Assembly (NCBI GenBank): GCA_963576475.1
Contig: OY754986.1
Span: 8,013,031-8,077,030 of the forward strand
Origin: Molanna angustata
Taxonomy: Eukaryota; Arthropoda; Insecta; Trichoptera; Molannidae
Direction of reading: 5' to 3'
DNA length: 64,000 nt
This document shows, in pieces, positions 11,340 to 23,998 of this stretch. Each line of letters opens with the position of its first letter. Position 1 is the stretch's first letter. The notes beneath the pieces were generated by a model. The model did no database searches. It saw nothing but the letters and a program-made list of their open reading frames with translations, and had not been told where the DNA came from. The translations under genes were made by a program, and so were the position numbers.

Positions 11340-11545
11340 TATTACATTGGAATATAGGGCGCTTCAAATCGTACCTTAAACAGAGATAGCCGTCATCGAA
11401 CCGCATATCACACTAAATTGGCAGCAGCTGTCGTGTGATTACATTGGAATATAGGGCGCTTCAAATCGTACCTCAAACAGAGATAGCCGTCATCGAACCG
11501 CATATCACACTATAATTGGCAGCAGCTGTCGTGTGATTACGGAAA
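11340..11545 (+). repeat. 98-bp satellite, distal part
   Basis: Continuation of the array at 9438-9936 beyond LINE-N: about two further units, mostly of type A (CGTGTG, GTCATCG), one with ACCTCAAAC. It ends abruptly after TCGTGTGATTACGG. Confidence 0.9.
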
Positions 11546-11725
11546 ACAATGCTTAAAATATAGCTTTTCGGTCAAATTACAGGCACTATGTCAAATATTA
11601 ATTTAACACGCACCCAACTACAAGTTGCCACATTCTGGAGACTTACAATTAAAAAAACACAATTAAAAATTGGGTCTCGACTGTTGGTTCTATATATCAA
11701 TAAATAAAAAATAATATACAAATAA

Positions 11726-12710
11726 GGCCCAGTTGCATCAAAAAAGTTAAACGAAAGTTTATAGTTAAAGTTACAAAAAAGTAACTTTTTTGTCAAATTG
11801 AGTTGTATCGCATTTTTGTTAACTTAAACTTAACCGAAAAGTTACTAAAATTTAAACCCCCAGACATGAGAGTTTAAGATTAAGTTAAAGTTAATTTTTG
11901 ACATTTCTCTCAGAGAACACATGATTTCTCTTTCGTTTCCTTATCGTAGAAAATACTTATGACAATTGTTTATTTTGTGATGTTGTTTTTTTCGTGGTAA
12001 TTGTTGAAATATAGTGATATTTTTTTATGGGGATTCGGATTCATCTGATGACGAAATCATAATTAAAACATACCATGTTAACTACGCGAAAACCGAAATT
12101 ATTCAGGCAAAGGACAAATTTTTGGTTACGGAATGATGATGAATTTATCGCCCTATTCAGAATGCCCAAAAATAGGGTTCATCAATTAGTGGAACTTATT
12201 AGAGAGGACATTGCATCACCATCTAACATTATTTCTTTATTTCCTTCCACCAATGACAAAGGGAAACTTCGTCGGCGGTAAAGTTTGCTGACCGATCTCT
12301 GAAAAAATCACTTCATAAAACCTTGCCAATAATATCGTTATGTAAATAAAATTTTAATTCATATATATTTTGAATTTGAATCCATGCCGATAATCAGACA
12401 GCAAATAAACAAATAATAACCGTAACGCGCACTGAGCGGTAACAAATAAAACGAGGTTATATTATGACAGACGCCAAAATCTAGCATGGACAAAATGGTA
12501 TGGCAATATGACAAAAATAATTCCCGGTGTATTTCAGTTCATTATTACGGAATTTGATCTTTGTTGCGTTGATATCCCCATTAACTATAACTTAACTTTT
12601 TTTTTTGTCGGTGCAACTCATATTTCATTTAAACTCGACGTAACTTTTGTTAGACCATAAACGGAGTTTAAAATTTTAACTATAAACTTTTTTTTTGGTG
12701 CAACCGGGCC
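11726..12710 (+). mobile_element. PIF/Harbinger-type DNA transposon, degenerate
   Basis: Terminal inverted repeats GGCCCAGTTGCATC on the left and GGTGCAACCGGGCC on the right, each followed inward by A/T-rich TTAAC-like repeats. The flanks are TAA at 11723-11725 and 12711-12713, the 3-bp duplication typical of PIF/Harbinger elements. A short plus-strand frame at 12075-12281 reads WLRNDDEFIALFRMP and VHQLVELI, resembling the N-terminal region of Harbinger transposases (F...FRM....V..L...I). The DDE domain is gone, so it is non-autonomous. Confidence 0.85.
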
Positions 12711-12713
12711 TAA

Positions 12714-13064
12714 GTCATCTGTTGGGAATAAACGAAATAACTTTCCGAACAATCCAATACCATACCAAGATGAAGTTGTCTCCATGCGAATTACCGTATA
12801 TAACGTATTTTAATATGTATACAATACAATTAACAATAGGATGAAAGGAAGTTATCTATATGCTAAACACAACAGAATAGGAAAATCACGCTTCGATAAT
12901 TACATACAGACAAATTACATTAAATAATATATATTATATTTTTCATACTAATTATATTTTGTCAAAGGCGTGTTGCGCTATAGACTCGTATATTATAAAA
13001 ATCCTCCGTTATACAAAATTAAATTGTATGAATTTTAATAACAAGCGTTGTATATTATGTTGAT
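12714..13064. other. Unassigned AT-rich spacer
   Basis: No coding signal or repeat recognised. Confidence 0.3.
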
Positions 13065-13136
13065 GGGTCTGTGGCTGAGCGGCAAGCATGCTAGATTAAA
13101 AGTCCAGATGAGGCGAGTTCGGATCACGCCTCGGTA
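13065..13136 (+). pseudogene. tRNA-like sequence (tRNA pseudogene or SINE head)
   Basis: Contains a good pol III A box (TGGCTGAGCGG) and a near-consensus B box (GTTCGGATC, one mismatch) at tRNA-like spacing, a T-arm GCGAG/CACGC with one mismatch, and an anticodon-like arm around ATTAAAAG. The 5' GGGTCTG has no matching 3' acceptor strand, so it is probably not a functional tRNA. No polyA or SINE body is evident downstream. Confidence 0.4.
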
Positions 13137-13235
13137 AATTTTGTTTGCCTACAGTACAAGCATTAATTCTGAATTTAGGGAATGTTTATAAGTTTCTTGT
13201 TACAATGACAAGGAGAGGTAATTAAGTTCGTAGCA

Positions 13236-13466
13236 TATCAATAGTTGAATACAGTATTATAGGGTGGGGTGGAACTTACAAAACAAATATAGATTCATTA
13301 GTTAGAGCTAAAAAAAACGTTTAAAATTTTTTATATGCATAATGTTCCTTATCGCACATCCTTGGTTTAAATATTCAAAAAAATAAATATACTGATCTTG
13401 ACGTGTTTGCGGATTCGCTCTCTACTTTTAAGAAAAAAGTTAAATCGCGTGTGTTGTTTTAAGAAG
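13236..13466 (+). mobile_element. Degenerate LINE C-terminal fragment
   Basis: Plus-strand frames read NTVL/GWGGTYKTNIDSLVRAKK (a 'GWG.TYK..' thumb motif) and then DLDVFADSLSTFKKKV with a stop, a typical LINE C-terminal helix. Internal stops and a frameshift. It is truncated at its 3' side by HEL1 at 13480. Confidence 0.6.
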
Positions 13467-13479
13467 GTCTCAATGATAT

Positions 13480-14512
13480 TCCAACTGTCGATTTGTTCAG
13501 GAGAACTTTGTTCTCTTAACATATCGACAATGTATCAAGCCAGAATACGCGAGAATTGTATGGAGAGGTCTACTTTTTTCACGGCTTTTCCAACTTTGAA
13601 GTCAAAAAACACCAACTTAGAGGCTTCGCAGCATATATGTTCCATACACGGATTTACTCAGAATTCGGAGTAGAACATTTCGTGTGTCTGTGTGTGTGTC
13701 TGTGTGTGTGTGTGTGTGTATGTCTGTGTGTGTGTGTGTGTGTCCGTCCCCCCCTTATAACTTTTGATCCGCTCAATTTACAGAGCCCAAAATTTCAGAA
13801 TATATAAACAGTTACAGGCCTACAAAACTTTTATACTCGGAATTTTGAATTTTTGTTTCAGTCAGGGGTTATCAACTTTTGAATTTTTATTTTATTTTTC
13901 CCTATATCTCAGAAACCATAAAAGCTATAACGCTGAAAATTGGTATAAACATAGACAAATACAAAATCTCAAATTATTTTATTTCAAAAAAATTCCAGGG
14001 TTTCTCAAACATTTTTTATTAAGAAAAGTATTTTTTTTATGATAAATTTATGAGTTTAACTGCCTATATTTCCATTTTTTTTTTAAATATCGAAAAAAGC
14101 CGAAACACCCCAACTAAATAATTTAATTTTATATAAAAAATATTAACATTGTAGCAGTACATCTCAAATTTTTTTTTACAATTTTTATAAAAATTGAATT
14201 TAGTGACGACATCGCTTCATACAATTTGTATGGTAGTCACCTATACACAATATCAAAGAAGACTTAATAGTTTGATACTTCATCTCTAAACATACAATAT
14301 ACATATACCATCATGCTGTTTTCATATTCCGGGTAGGAAAAAAAGACTGACCTCCATACTATCCTATCTTGACTACCTAGGTACATGTGTTGTATAGAAA
14401 ACTAAATATCATAAAATAATAAATAATTTGTATTTATGGGTTTGGTACTTATTCTTCAACTATACATACTATCGCTGTCGACAGTTGGATCTCATGTGTT
14501 ACATGCAACTAG
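13480..14512 (+). mobile_element. HEL1 Helitron-like element, copy 1
   Basis: Starts TCCAACTGTCGAT and ends ATCGCTGTCGACAGTTGGAT, CTCATGTGTTACATG, CAACTAG, followed by T. The first 13 bases recur inverted near the 3' end, a subterminal inverted repeat. A CATGT/ACATG hairpin precedes CTAG. A second hairpin lies just inside the 5' end, and a (GT)n run sits at about 13682-13742. This TC...CTAG layout with a 3' hairpin and no TIR fits non-autonomous Helitrons or Helentron-associated elements. No Rep/helicase sequence. Confidence 0.8.
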
Positions 14513-15100
<588 letters not shown>

Positions 15101-16389
15101 GTCTTTTCTCTAACTTATATAACTTTTTTTAACGTCTTATGTACCTACCTATTTTTTTTAATTCGACTTATGTAACTTCTATAACTTTTTTTTCTTAAAT
15201 TATGTAACTATTTTTTTCACCTTCTTTTTTTACTTAACTTTTGTAACCGAATTTCATCTAATTTATGTAACTCTTAAGTACTTGTGTGATTGAATATTAT
15301 GAGCTCATGTAATTTTGTGTGCATCCATAATTGGACGTCCAGCACTCATAATAATTATCAATATTATTTTCTTTTTATGAAAATTCTAAGCTGGATGTCT
15401 GTCGATGTACCCTTTTAATAAAACAATAAAATAAAATAAATGCTAAAAACACTCGCATCTACATAATTATTACGTAAACGCCTCAACAATTTTCAATCAA
15501 TCCATACTACGCGACAGACTAGACAAGCCAACATATAGGACTATGTCACATTTGGACAAAGACATTTTCATTTCTTGGAGTTAAATTAGTCAATTTATAC
15601 ATTGGAATAAATAAAGACTTAAAACAAAAATGAATTTGTGGCGAAACGACACCTGAGGCGCGCTTCTCGTGCTTTTTTAGCTATCCGTAACGCCTTAAAA
15701 TCCATAAGATCCTTAAAATTATAGAAAACGCGATTCTCATTTCAATTTGTAGTGATAGTAAAAGTTATACTATCCCTCGCATGTATCCATACCGTAGCGC
15801 TCGCATTAGAGGTGTCACTAGCGCTTAGCGCTATCCATAACATCGATCTGCCACTTCACTAACATTTCAATATTATTTCAATCATTTACACACGTTTAAT
15901 TTAAACGCCGGATCACGTTCTGTTTGGTTGTCCAATCAGGGATGCGCTAGACATTTATTTTAGGTTTGAGAATGTCCAATACCCTGTTTCCACAGTTTAC
16001 CTTCTTGGGCTGAACTCTCCGCAGATTCATGGTTTAATATTTAAATCTATTTTAAAAAATATAAATATAATTTAATTTTTTTTTTGAGTTAATCTTTGTT
16101 ATTTAATGTTTCTGATTAATAACGGCTGCAACATCCTTTTTTGGGTGAAAAGCCTTAAGAGAAAAAAAAAATTTACACACGTTCATAATTTCAAATATAA
16201 AAATAGTTCATACACTATAATAATAAATTTGGATTATTTTTATAGCGCCGTTTTTGTGATTACCTCACCTCAAGCTATAATATTCAATAACATCCTAGAG
16301 TAAACTCGTATTTTGAAGGGTTTTGAAAAACAACAATGCATCTAATGATAATGCATCTGTGATTCAGTAATATCATATGGAATATCGTC
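15101..16389. other. Unassigned, AT-rich, with a LINE-L-like hairpin remnant
   Basis: No convincing coding sequence. AGCGCCGTTTTTGTGATT near 16243 resembles a degenerate LINE-L 3' end on the minus strand. Short GC-rich patches (GAGGCGCGCTTCTCG near 15655; AGCGCTTAGCGCT near 15818) may belong to old elements. Confidence 0.35.
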
Positions 16390-17070
16390 ATATGGATTGG
16401 CATATAAAACTACTCTAAATAAGATTGAAAAGATACAAAGAAGACTACTAAAAATTATTATTACCAAAAAAATAGCTAAAAAGTTTAAAAGGAAAAATAA
16501 ATGCCTTTTCGACCAATCTAAAGTATTGTCTCTTCAGAGGAGAGTGGAGTATAGCATTCTGGTTGAGCATTTTTTGAGACCTAAAGACAGACTACTCATA
16601 ACACACGACAGACAAACTAGATCAGTGACCAACAAACTTTTACGTACAAACAAATTCAACAATGACTATGGACGTAGGACCGAAGATGTGCTGCTGCCCA
16701 AGGTCTGGAACCCCATGCCTGCCAGCTTGAAGCAGTGTGGATCCATCGAGGAATTCAAAAAGAAAGCCAAAGGTTATATATTACACAAAAATCCTCGATG
16801 GTTGATCTAAGGGGTGAGCGCGGGTTGTTCCGGACTTTGTAGGAAAAATGTAGTATGTAGGTACAATATTAGTTTTTAATTGAAGTTTATATGTATATAT
16901 GTGTATATTACAAAATTGTTATAATTAAGATCACAGCCAAAAATCCCCTTAAGGGATTAGGCAAAATAATATGTTTATTGTTATTATATTCTTTATTAAT
17001 AAAAAAAAAAAAAAAAAAAAATAAAATAAAAAAAAAAATAAAAAAAAAAAATAAAGGAAAAAATCAATGT
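16390..17070 (+). mobile_element. LINE C-terminal fragment with A-rich tail
   Basis: An open frame of 137 codons (16397-16810) begins TTLNKIEKIQRRLLKIII (the 'L..I..IQ...L.II' thumb motif) and later reads RVEYSILVEHFLRP and VLLPKVWNPMPASLKQ, a LINE C-terminal 'P..WN.LP..L' motif. The 3' UTR ends in a long A-rich stretch with AATAAA-like blocks (17000-17065). No catalytic palm. Clade uncertain; CR1/L2/Jockey group. Confidence 0.75.
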
Positions 17071-17935
17071 ACAAATGAACAATAATAATTAAAATGCAAA
17101 AACAATTTTTTTTTATAAAAAATGAATCTGTCCTTGTTAAACAAGTACACATACATCTTCCTACGTTCCCTTAAATTATTTATTTGTATAAAGTATAAAT
17201 TATATTTGTATAAATTATTTGTATAAAGGCCAAGTACCTAATTAAGATGAATAGAAAGAATGAAAAACCAATTAGATGACATTCAAGGTCTTCAAATACC
17301 TAATATTTATTTAAAATAAATCCTTTTTAACATGCATTTACTGGTAAAAATATGGATACTATCCATAGAATCCTTCCATCCTTCTGTATGGACACCTATC
17401 ACTCACGCGAGAACAAGAATCGCATTTATTGACATAGCATTCTTTCGCAAGCGCTAGTAGCCATAATTTCCTATCCATAAAAACAGTTTAGGATTTAAAC
17501 GAGAATCGCGCCTCTGGTATCTATGCGACCAATGCGTCTATTTTCCGTTAACATCGGCGGAGCCAATAAACATGCGGAGAACATTCCAGAAGGCAGCGAC
17601 GAGAGACGTTATAGGCGGCCAATCGAGGACGCGACAATCAGTGTCGTTCTAATCTCTGTCGTTGTGAAAATCGTATTGTTATATTATAAACGTAGTAAGA
17701 GAAATATATATTATTGTTAAATTTTGTAAGTATCTTTCATTTCCTTATATTATGCAAATCGAATCTGGTACCTTTGTTTTCAAACAAGCTTAATTATCAT
17801 TCGATTAATTTCATATTTGAATGAATGTAGATTGTATCTAATTTGACTAGTTCGAACCTGCATACCGGGAAATCAAACCCGAGTAAAGTTCGTTTGAACT
17901 GATTCACATTTATGATACACATTTACATACGAATT
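17071..17935. other. Unassigned spacer
   Basis: No coding or repeat assignment. The short frame at 17523-17720 shows no recognisable motif. Confidence 0.3.
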
Positions 17936-18612
17936 TAAACGAGTGGGTTGTGGCCAACGCTAAACTCCTCACTAGCAAGTCATTCTATAAAATATTCAAA
18001 TTTTGTATGGAAAATACTCTGCATTTTCACGTAATAAGAATAAAATTAAACAATAATTTAACATAAACAAAGCAAATTTCACAATAATAATGTTAATATA
18101 TTACCTTCAGTCAGTATATAGTCAAAGTTGTTCCGTGCTCAAATTTTGTAGGGAAATTTTTCAACAATTTTTAAATGAGTTTGTTTAATTATTTTTTTAT
18201 TAAATATTTTATTATGAAAACTTGATATTTCTTTAATGCCATTTTATGAAAGTGATGTGCCTTTTTACCTAATAGAAATTAAAAATTTCAAATTTTAAGT
18301 TTCCTGAGCTTGGGGTCACATTGATATATGCGACAGTCCAAAAATTGAGAAGCACTATTCAGATATCCTTCAAAATCTAATGGGGTCTAAGCGAGTATTA
18401 GATATACAAATTTACATAGAATCGAATGAGTACTTTATTCTACAATCGATAAAGTAAAATGAACTCACCGTACATAGCACATAGCAACACAGAAACTTTC
18501 AGAATACAATCTCAGCATGATCCCAGTTGATAATGTGCATTAAAAAAAATACCCTGAAAAATTGCGAAATCACAACTCGCCACTATATTTCCTTGGGTTA
18601 GTGAGGAGTAAA
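17936..18612 (+). mobile_element. GW-family repeat, copy GW1-A
   Basis: Starts CGAGTGGGTTGTGGCCAACG followed by CTAAACTCCTCACTA, and ends TTAGTGAGGAGTAAAAATTG. The body is the reverse complement of 19563-20126. The inner 11 bases of the two ends (CTCCTCACTAG against TTAGTGAGGAG) are inverted, so this may be a DNA transposon with subterminal inverted repeats. Non-coding. Confidence 0.7.
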
Positions 18613-19562
18613 AATTGTTAAAAATCATGTCAAATTTTTAAACAAAAAATAAATATAAGTAAACTAAGAATGACTATAATATAATAAATCTATACATTTT
18701 GTATAAAAACATAAACGACTTCAGAACAGGTTTTTAATCTAGAGAAAAAGTTTACGTTTGCATCTTGTAATAGTATTTTCAGTATGATTATTTACATTCC
18801 ATTGTATCTAGATGTATAAATACTATATTCAATATTATTTTATAATGAAAAATATCTAAATAGGTATCGAATTTGAAAGTCAACTATAAGGCTTAGAACT
18901 TCGAATTCAATATTGAGTTAAATCAAATAGTTATACCTACATACGTGTAATATTTTAGCGTTTGATTGTGCATTGTGCATTTCCTATCAACATCCTAACA
19001 ATACAGACCACCAAATGACATAGTCGGATACCTCGTCATCTATTATATAATATATTATCTGGATGCTGTGTTTGATGGATCGGTGAGATGATGATGATGA
19101 TTGGGGAAAAGGATGGTCTGTGGATTGGGGAGATAACGTGGATGAATACTAGTGTATTATGCAGGTGGCGTATAGAGGAAATACTCGGAACGTGCATTTC
19201 CCCTGCAATTATAACATGTGCGATATACCTGCTAACGGTCTAGGGCTGTGTTCGGATACTACACTCGGCGTCGGGTGTCGGATGTAACTGAAGTTGAAGA
19301 TTATGGCGTTTTTCACACAAATCTCACTGAACATTTTCGAGCGGCGCTTTAATCCGAACGCATCCTCGAGCGTTTTAAATGTCAAATGTCATTTGTCATA
19401 CATACCTATGTCTTTTTAGGAAATATTTTCATTGAAAGACAACAATTGGGCAGTAGAGAAAATAATGATCTCTGACCTTATATTGGAAATTTTCGATTGA
19501 TATTTGCATAAATTAACCTTTTTGTGAATGTATATTGTCATCATAAATAATGTCAACTGACA
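18613..19562. other. Unassigned spacer between inverted GW1 copies
   Basis: About 950 bp without a recognisable coding or repeat match. It is flanked by GW1 copies in opposite orientation, so the whole 17936-20126 block is a large inverted repeat. Confidence 0.4.
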
Positions 19563-20126
19563 TTTTTACTCCTCACTAACACAAGGTGATATAGTGGGGA
19601 GTTATGATTTCGCAATTTTTAAGGGTATTTTTTTTGCAGATTATCAACTAGTATCATGCTGAGATTGTATTCTGAAAGTTTCATCACAATTTAATATGTA
19701 GTGTGTGTGTGCTATGTACGGCGTGTTCATTTTTTACTTTATCGATTATAGACTAAAGTACTCATTCGATTCTATTCAAATTTTGCAAATATGTATACCT
19801 AATACTCGATTAGATCCCATTAGATTTTGAACGATATATGAATAGTGCTTCTCAATTTTTTAACTGTCAAATATTTCAAAGTGACCCCAAGCTCAGGAAA
19901 CTTAAAATTTTAAATTTTTGTTTTCAAATTCGTAAAAAGGCACATCACTTTCATAAAATGGCATTGAAGAGTTATCAAGTTTTCATAATAAAATATTTAA
20001 ATAAAAAATAATTTAACAAACTCATTTCATGAAAATGTTGGAAATTTTCCATACAAAATTTGAATACTTTATAGAATGACTTGTTAGTGAGGAGTTTAGC
20101 GTTGGCCACAACCCACTCGTTTTATT
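19563..20126 (-). mobile_element. GW-family repeat, copy GW1-B
   Basis: Begins TTTTTACTCCTCACTAAC and ends GCGTTGGCCACAACCCACTC GTTT. It matches GW1-A in reverse orientation and GW1-C in the same orientation. No coding sequence. Confidence 0.7.
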
Positions 20127-20471
20127 TAGGTTAAATTAGACAAAAAACAGCGTTAAGTCTCTTGTATATACCCTGGGTATACGGGTGTACACAAAAATGA
20201 ACACTAAATTACCTTCTAATGTATGAAACACAAAAAGATATTGCATATGACCTAATCTGTGACACACAACACTTTTTCGTGAAAAAATGGTAAAATTTAG
20301 AGGTTTTTTTCTAAATAGCAAAAATAGTAATTAAAATATTATAATAATAAAAAAACTCAGCCGGTAGATTTTCATATTCTCTTTCGATTGAAATAAAAAT
20401 CTACCTCATATGTAGTTACGTACAGTAAAAAAATAAAAAAAGGGTTTTATTAAAACTAATTTAAGAAGAAA
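20127..20471. other. Unassigned spacer
   Basis: Nothing recognised. Confidence 0.3.
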
Positions 20472-22458
20472 ACGAGTGGGTTGTGGCCAACACTAAACTC
20501 TCCACACCACAAATATTGACAATGAAATATTTTATTCATTCTAAATTTTACTACCAGGAATATAAATTTTCTAACGATAGTATATTTTCATGTTAAGATA
20601 GACAAAGTATTAATGCAGTATGGTGTAGAATTCTAATGTTGTATGAAATATTTTAATAAAAGCAGATAAATTTTATTTTAAAGGACGCGAAAGCATTTTC
20701 AAAATTTTGACACGTGATATCATATGAAGAAATTTTTTCTTATTTATGGAAAGCTAATCAGTTCTATGTTCAAGCTCTTTACATTATAACATGAAATCAA
20801 ATTACTGAATGTTTCCATACATAGAAATTTATCTAATTACATTTTTATTCATACTAAATGTTACTACCAGGAATATAAATTTTCTTCCGATAGTATATTT
20901 TTATGTTAAGATAGACAAACTATTAATGCAGTATAGTGAAGAATGCTTATGTTGTATGAAATATTTTAAAAAAAGCAGATAAATTTTGTTTTAAAGAACG
21001 CGAGAGCATTTTCAAAATTTTGACACGTAATATCATATGAAGATTATTTTTGTTATTTATGGAAAGCTAATCAGTTCTATGTTCAAGCTCTTTACATTAT
21101 AACATGAAATCAAATTACTGAACGTTTCCATACATAGAAATTTATCTAATTACATTTTTATTCATACTAAATGTTACTATCAGGAATATAAATTTTCTTC
21201 CGATAGTATATTTTTATGTTAAGGAAAACAAACTATTAATGCAGTATAGTGAAGAATGCTTATGTTGTATGAAATATTTTAATAAAAGCAGATAAATTTT
21301 GTTTTAAAGGACGCGAAAGCATTTTCAAAATTTTGACACGTGATATCATATGAAGAAATTTTTTCTTATTTATGGAAAGCTAATCAGTTCTATGTTCAAG
21401 CTCTTTACATTATAACATGAAATCAAATTACTGAACGTTTCCATACATAGAAATTTATCTAATTACATTTATATTCATACTAAATGTTACTATCAGGAAT
21501 ATAAATTTTCTTCCGATAGTATATTTTTATGTTAAGATAGACAAACTATTAATGCAGTATAGTGAAGAATGCTTATGTTGTATGAAATATTTTAAAAAAA
21601 GCAGATAAATTTTGTTTCAAAGAGCGTTAGAGCATTTTGACAATGTTGACACGTGATATCATATGAAGAAATTTTATGATATCTATGAAAAGCTAATCAG
21701 TTCTAAGTTCAAGCTATTAATATTCTTATATCAATATGAAATCAATGAACTGAACATTGCCAAATATAAAAAAATTCTCTTGTTACATATAAGTTTCATA
21801 CAAATATCAATTAAATAAAATATAATTTTTGAAACCGTTGAATATTTTTCTTTTAACATTGACCAACTTTGAATACAATTTTATGAAGATTCTTGGTGTT
21901 ATATAAATAGTTGAAACCAAATTAAAATATCTCTAATTTCCAGGTCGTGAGAGCATTTTTTCAGTTTTAATAGATGAAATCATAAAGAAACATTGGGAAA
22001 AAATGAACCGTTGTCTATGGAAAACTAATCAGCTCTAAGTTTATGGACTTAACACATGTGATATCAATATGAAGTCAATCGGACTTATAGTTTGGGCTGC
22101 AGAGAGGACACAAAAAAAACAACGTAAATGATGAATTCATAGAGAATAAATCAAAAGTTGTCTATGGAAAACTAATCAGCTCTAGGTCTTTGCACTTTAC
22201 ACATATGATGTTAATATGAAGTCGATCGGACTTATAGTTTGGGCTGTAGAGAGGACACAAAAAAGATAAATGCTACGGCGTACGGCTTACGGCGTACGGC
22301 GTACGGCGTATACGCCATACACACAAACACATCACGACGAAACTCATAGTGTGCATTCTCTACATGATACCCATTGAGAAATTGATGTAAAAAAAATACG
22401 CTTAAATTTTGCGAAATCATGACTCTCCCCTATTCCATAGTGTGGAGAGTAAAAATTA
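20472..22458 (+). mobile_element. GW-family long element GW2-D
   Basis: Starts CGAGTGGGTTGTGGCCAACA followed by CTAAACTCTCCACACC, and ends ATAGTGTGGAGAGTAAAAATT. The ends share CTCTCCACAC in inverted form. It contains four 313-bp tandem units (20548-21790), two shorter AATCAGCTCTA...GAGGACAC repeats (about 22025-22260) and a (TACGGCG)n run at 22270-22315. Related copies: 44960-45928 (minus) and 48925-49657. No protein sequence. Confidence 0.75.
20548..21790 (+). repeat. 313-bp tandem repeat, about 4 units
   Basis: TTACTA(C/T)CAGGAATATAAA recurs at 20548, 20861, 21174 and 21487, exactly 313 bp apart each time. Units differ by scattered substitutions; the last decays after about 21650. Confidence 0.95.
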
Positions 22459-22811
22459 AAGAAATTCAAATTTCAAAAAACTCATGCAATAGAATTAAGA
22501 TGTAAATACAAACTCTCCTTTATTTTAAAGACGTATATTTTGTGGGCATTAGGGAAATTATTTTCAAAATATACTATATAGCCTACTATAGCCTCTTAAG
22601 ACATAGTACAGTACAATAGTATCATCAAGTATTAAGGCCTATTACATTTTGTCGTTGTGATTGATATAAAATAATACAATAAGTTTGCAAAAAAATATAA
22701 AATATGATCATAGGTTGGTATGTAGGTAAAAGCAATATTTCAAGTTTACAATGATTCAAAACACAATATTCAACTAAAAGGAAAAAAGAGAATTTAATAG
22801 CGTCAAGGTTT
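22459..22811. other. Unassigned AT-rich spacer
   Basis: No coding or repeat call. Confidence 0.3.
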
Positions 22812-23105
22812 AAAGAACCAAACATCGTAAAAATCATCAAAACAGGGAGGCTGAGATGGGCAGGGCACGTCCAAAGAATGAGTGATGAAAGAGTGCCAAA
22901 AAGGATCATTTATTTAAAGCCCCAAGGTAGACGTAGTGTCGGTAGACCCAAACTCCGATGGCTGGATGGTGTGCAGCGGGACGTAGAAGCAGTTGGAATA
23001 AGGGATTGGAGGAGTGCCTGTCAGGATAGAGGAAGATGGCGACGAATGCTGGAGGAGGCCAAGGTCCACAACGGGCTGTAGAGCCAGTGATGATGATGAT
23101 GATGA
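22812..23105 (+). mobile_element. LINE-R C-terminal fragment with (GAT)n tail
   Basis: The frame reads EPNIVKIIKTGRLRWAGHVQ, GRRSVGRPKLRWLDGVQRDV, IRDWRSACQDRGRWRRMLEE and AKVHNGL-stop. This is a standard C-terminal tail of RTE-like LINE polymerases ('RLRW.GHV.RM', 'GRPK.RW.D.V', 'W....DR..W'). It ends in GATGATGATGATGATGA. Strong 5' truncation. A second copy is on the minus strand at 58310-59075. Confidence 0.85.
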
Positions 23106-23312
23106 TGAAGGTTTCCTATAATAAGCGGTTATTGATCTTCTTTTTCTTCTTCCACAGATACAAATATAAGTTATCTTACCACAGATGAAATAGAAGTCAA
23201 AAGATACTAAAACTGTCAGAACATTTTAACCTGGCAAATTTATAGAGCGTTTAGTACGTACACTCGACGTTCAATCTGAATGCCACAGAGTGTATTTCGA
23301 GTGCAATAATAA

Positions 23313-23580
23313 TAAAAGACTTTTATTGGGTTAAACAACGTGGCGGACTTATTGCCCGCAGGCAATCTCTACCAGTCAACCACCATTGTGAATACAATCA
23401 GTTACAGGTTAAGAATATCAGTTAAGAATACAAATAGAAATATAGAAAAAAAAATCATACATTAAAAATACAAAATAAATATAAAAAACAAAAAATAATA
23501 TAAGTATGTATAAATAAGAACAGAATTAAGAATAAAAGAATACATCAGATAGATACTGTTCGCGCTACAAAATTTAAATA
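23313..23580 (-). mobile_element. Retroelement 3' end, family S
   Basis: In reverse orientation it contains GGTTGACTGGTAGAGATTGC and GGGCAATAAGTCCGCC, shared with 58517-58795, 60483-60600 and 48295-48360. An A/T-rich 3' tail lies near 23300-23330. Probably a LINE 3' UTR; no coding part is left. Confidence 0.5.
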
Positions 23581-23998
23581 TAAAAATATCACTGCATTTG
23601 ACTTATTTGGGTGCCTCTATGTGTCATTCGAGTAAGCAATGCACCGACTCGGCCAATAGGAATGCCGTATGTTTATCGCGACCGCCGCCAGGTGTCCATA
23701 TAGACGGCAACTATAACAAGTGTTCGCTTCGCTTATCGCCGCTGTGAAAAAGACCTTTTTTTCACTGTTACTTTCGCTGCCGCATTTATTATATATTATT
23801 GCAATCTATATTTAAAATAAGTTTCGCTATTCTTATCTCGCCGCCGCCGATATAATTGATACAAGTTCGACCGTCACTGAGACTTCGAGCTACCGTCTTC
23901 ATACCTGAGACATCTCCAGCTACCCACACTGCAGAAGAAAGCCCTTCCAGCAACCCTGGTCCAAAGGTAGGTGCATTGTCTTGTTTGGTGTCACTGGA
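23581..23998. other. Unassigned, locally GC-richer spacer
   Basis: GC-rich patches (TCGCGACCGCCGCCAGG near 23677; CTCGCCGCCGCCG near 23838). No motif recognised in the short frame at 23856-24047. Confidence 0.3.

Noticed and set aside
13065..13136. Functional tRNA gene
   Set aside because: No closing acceptor stem and a mismatch in the T arm and B box; kept only as tRNA-like.
15640..17530. Possible large DNA transposon with GAGGCGCG-type inverted ends
   Set aside because: Similarity between the two ends is too short and no TSD could be defined.
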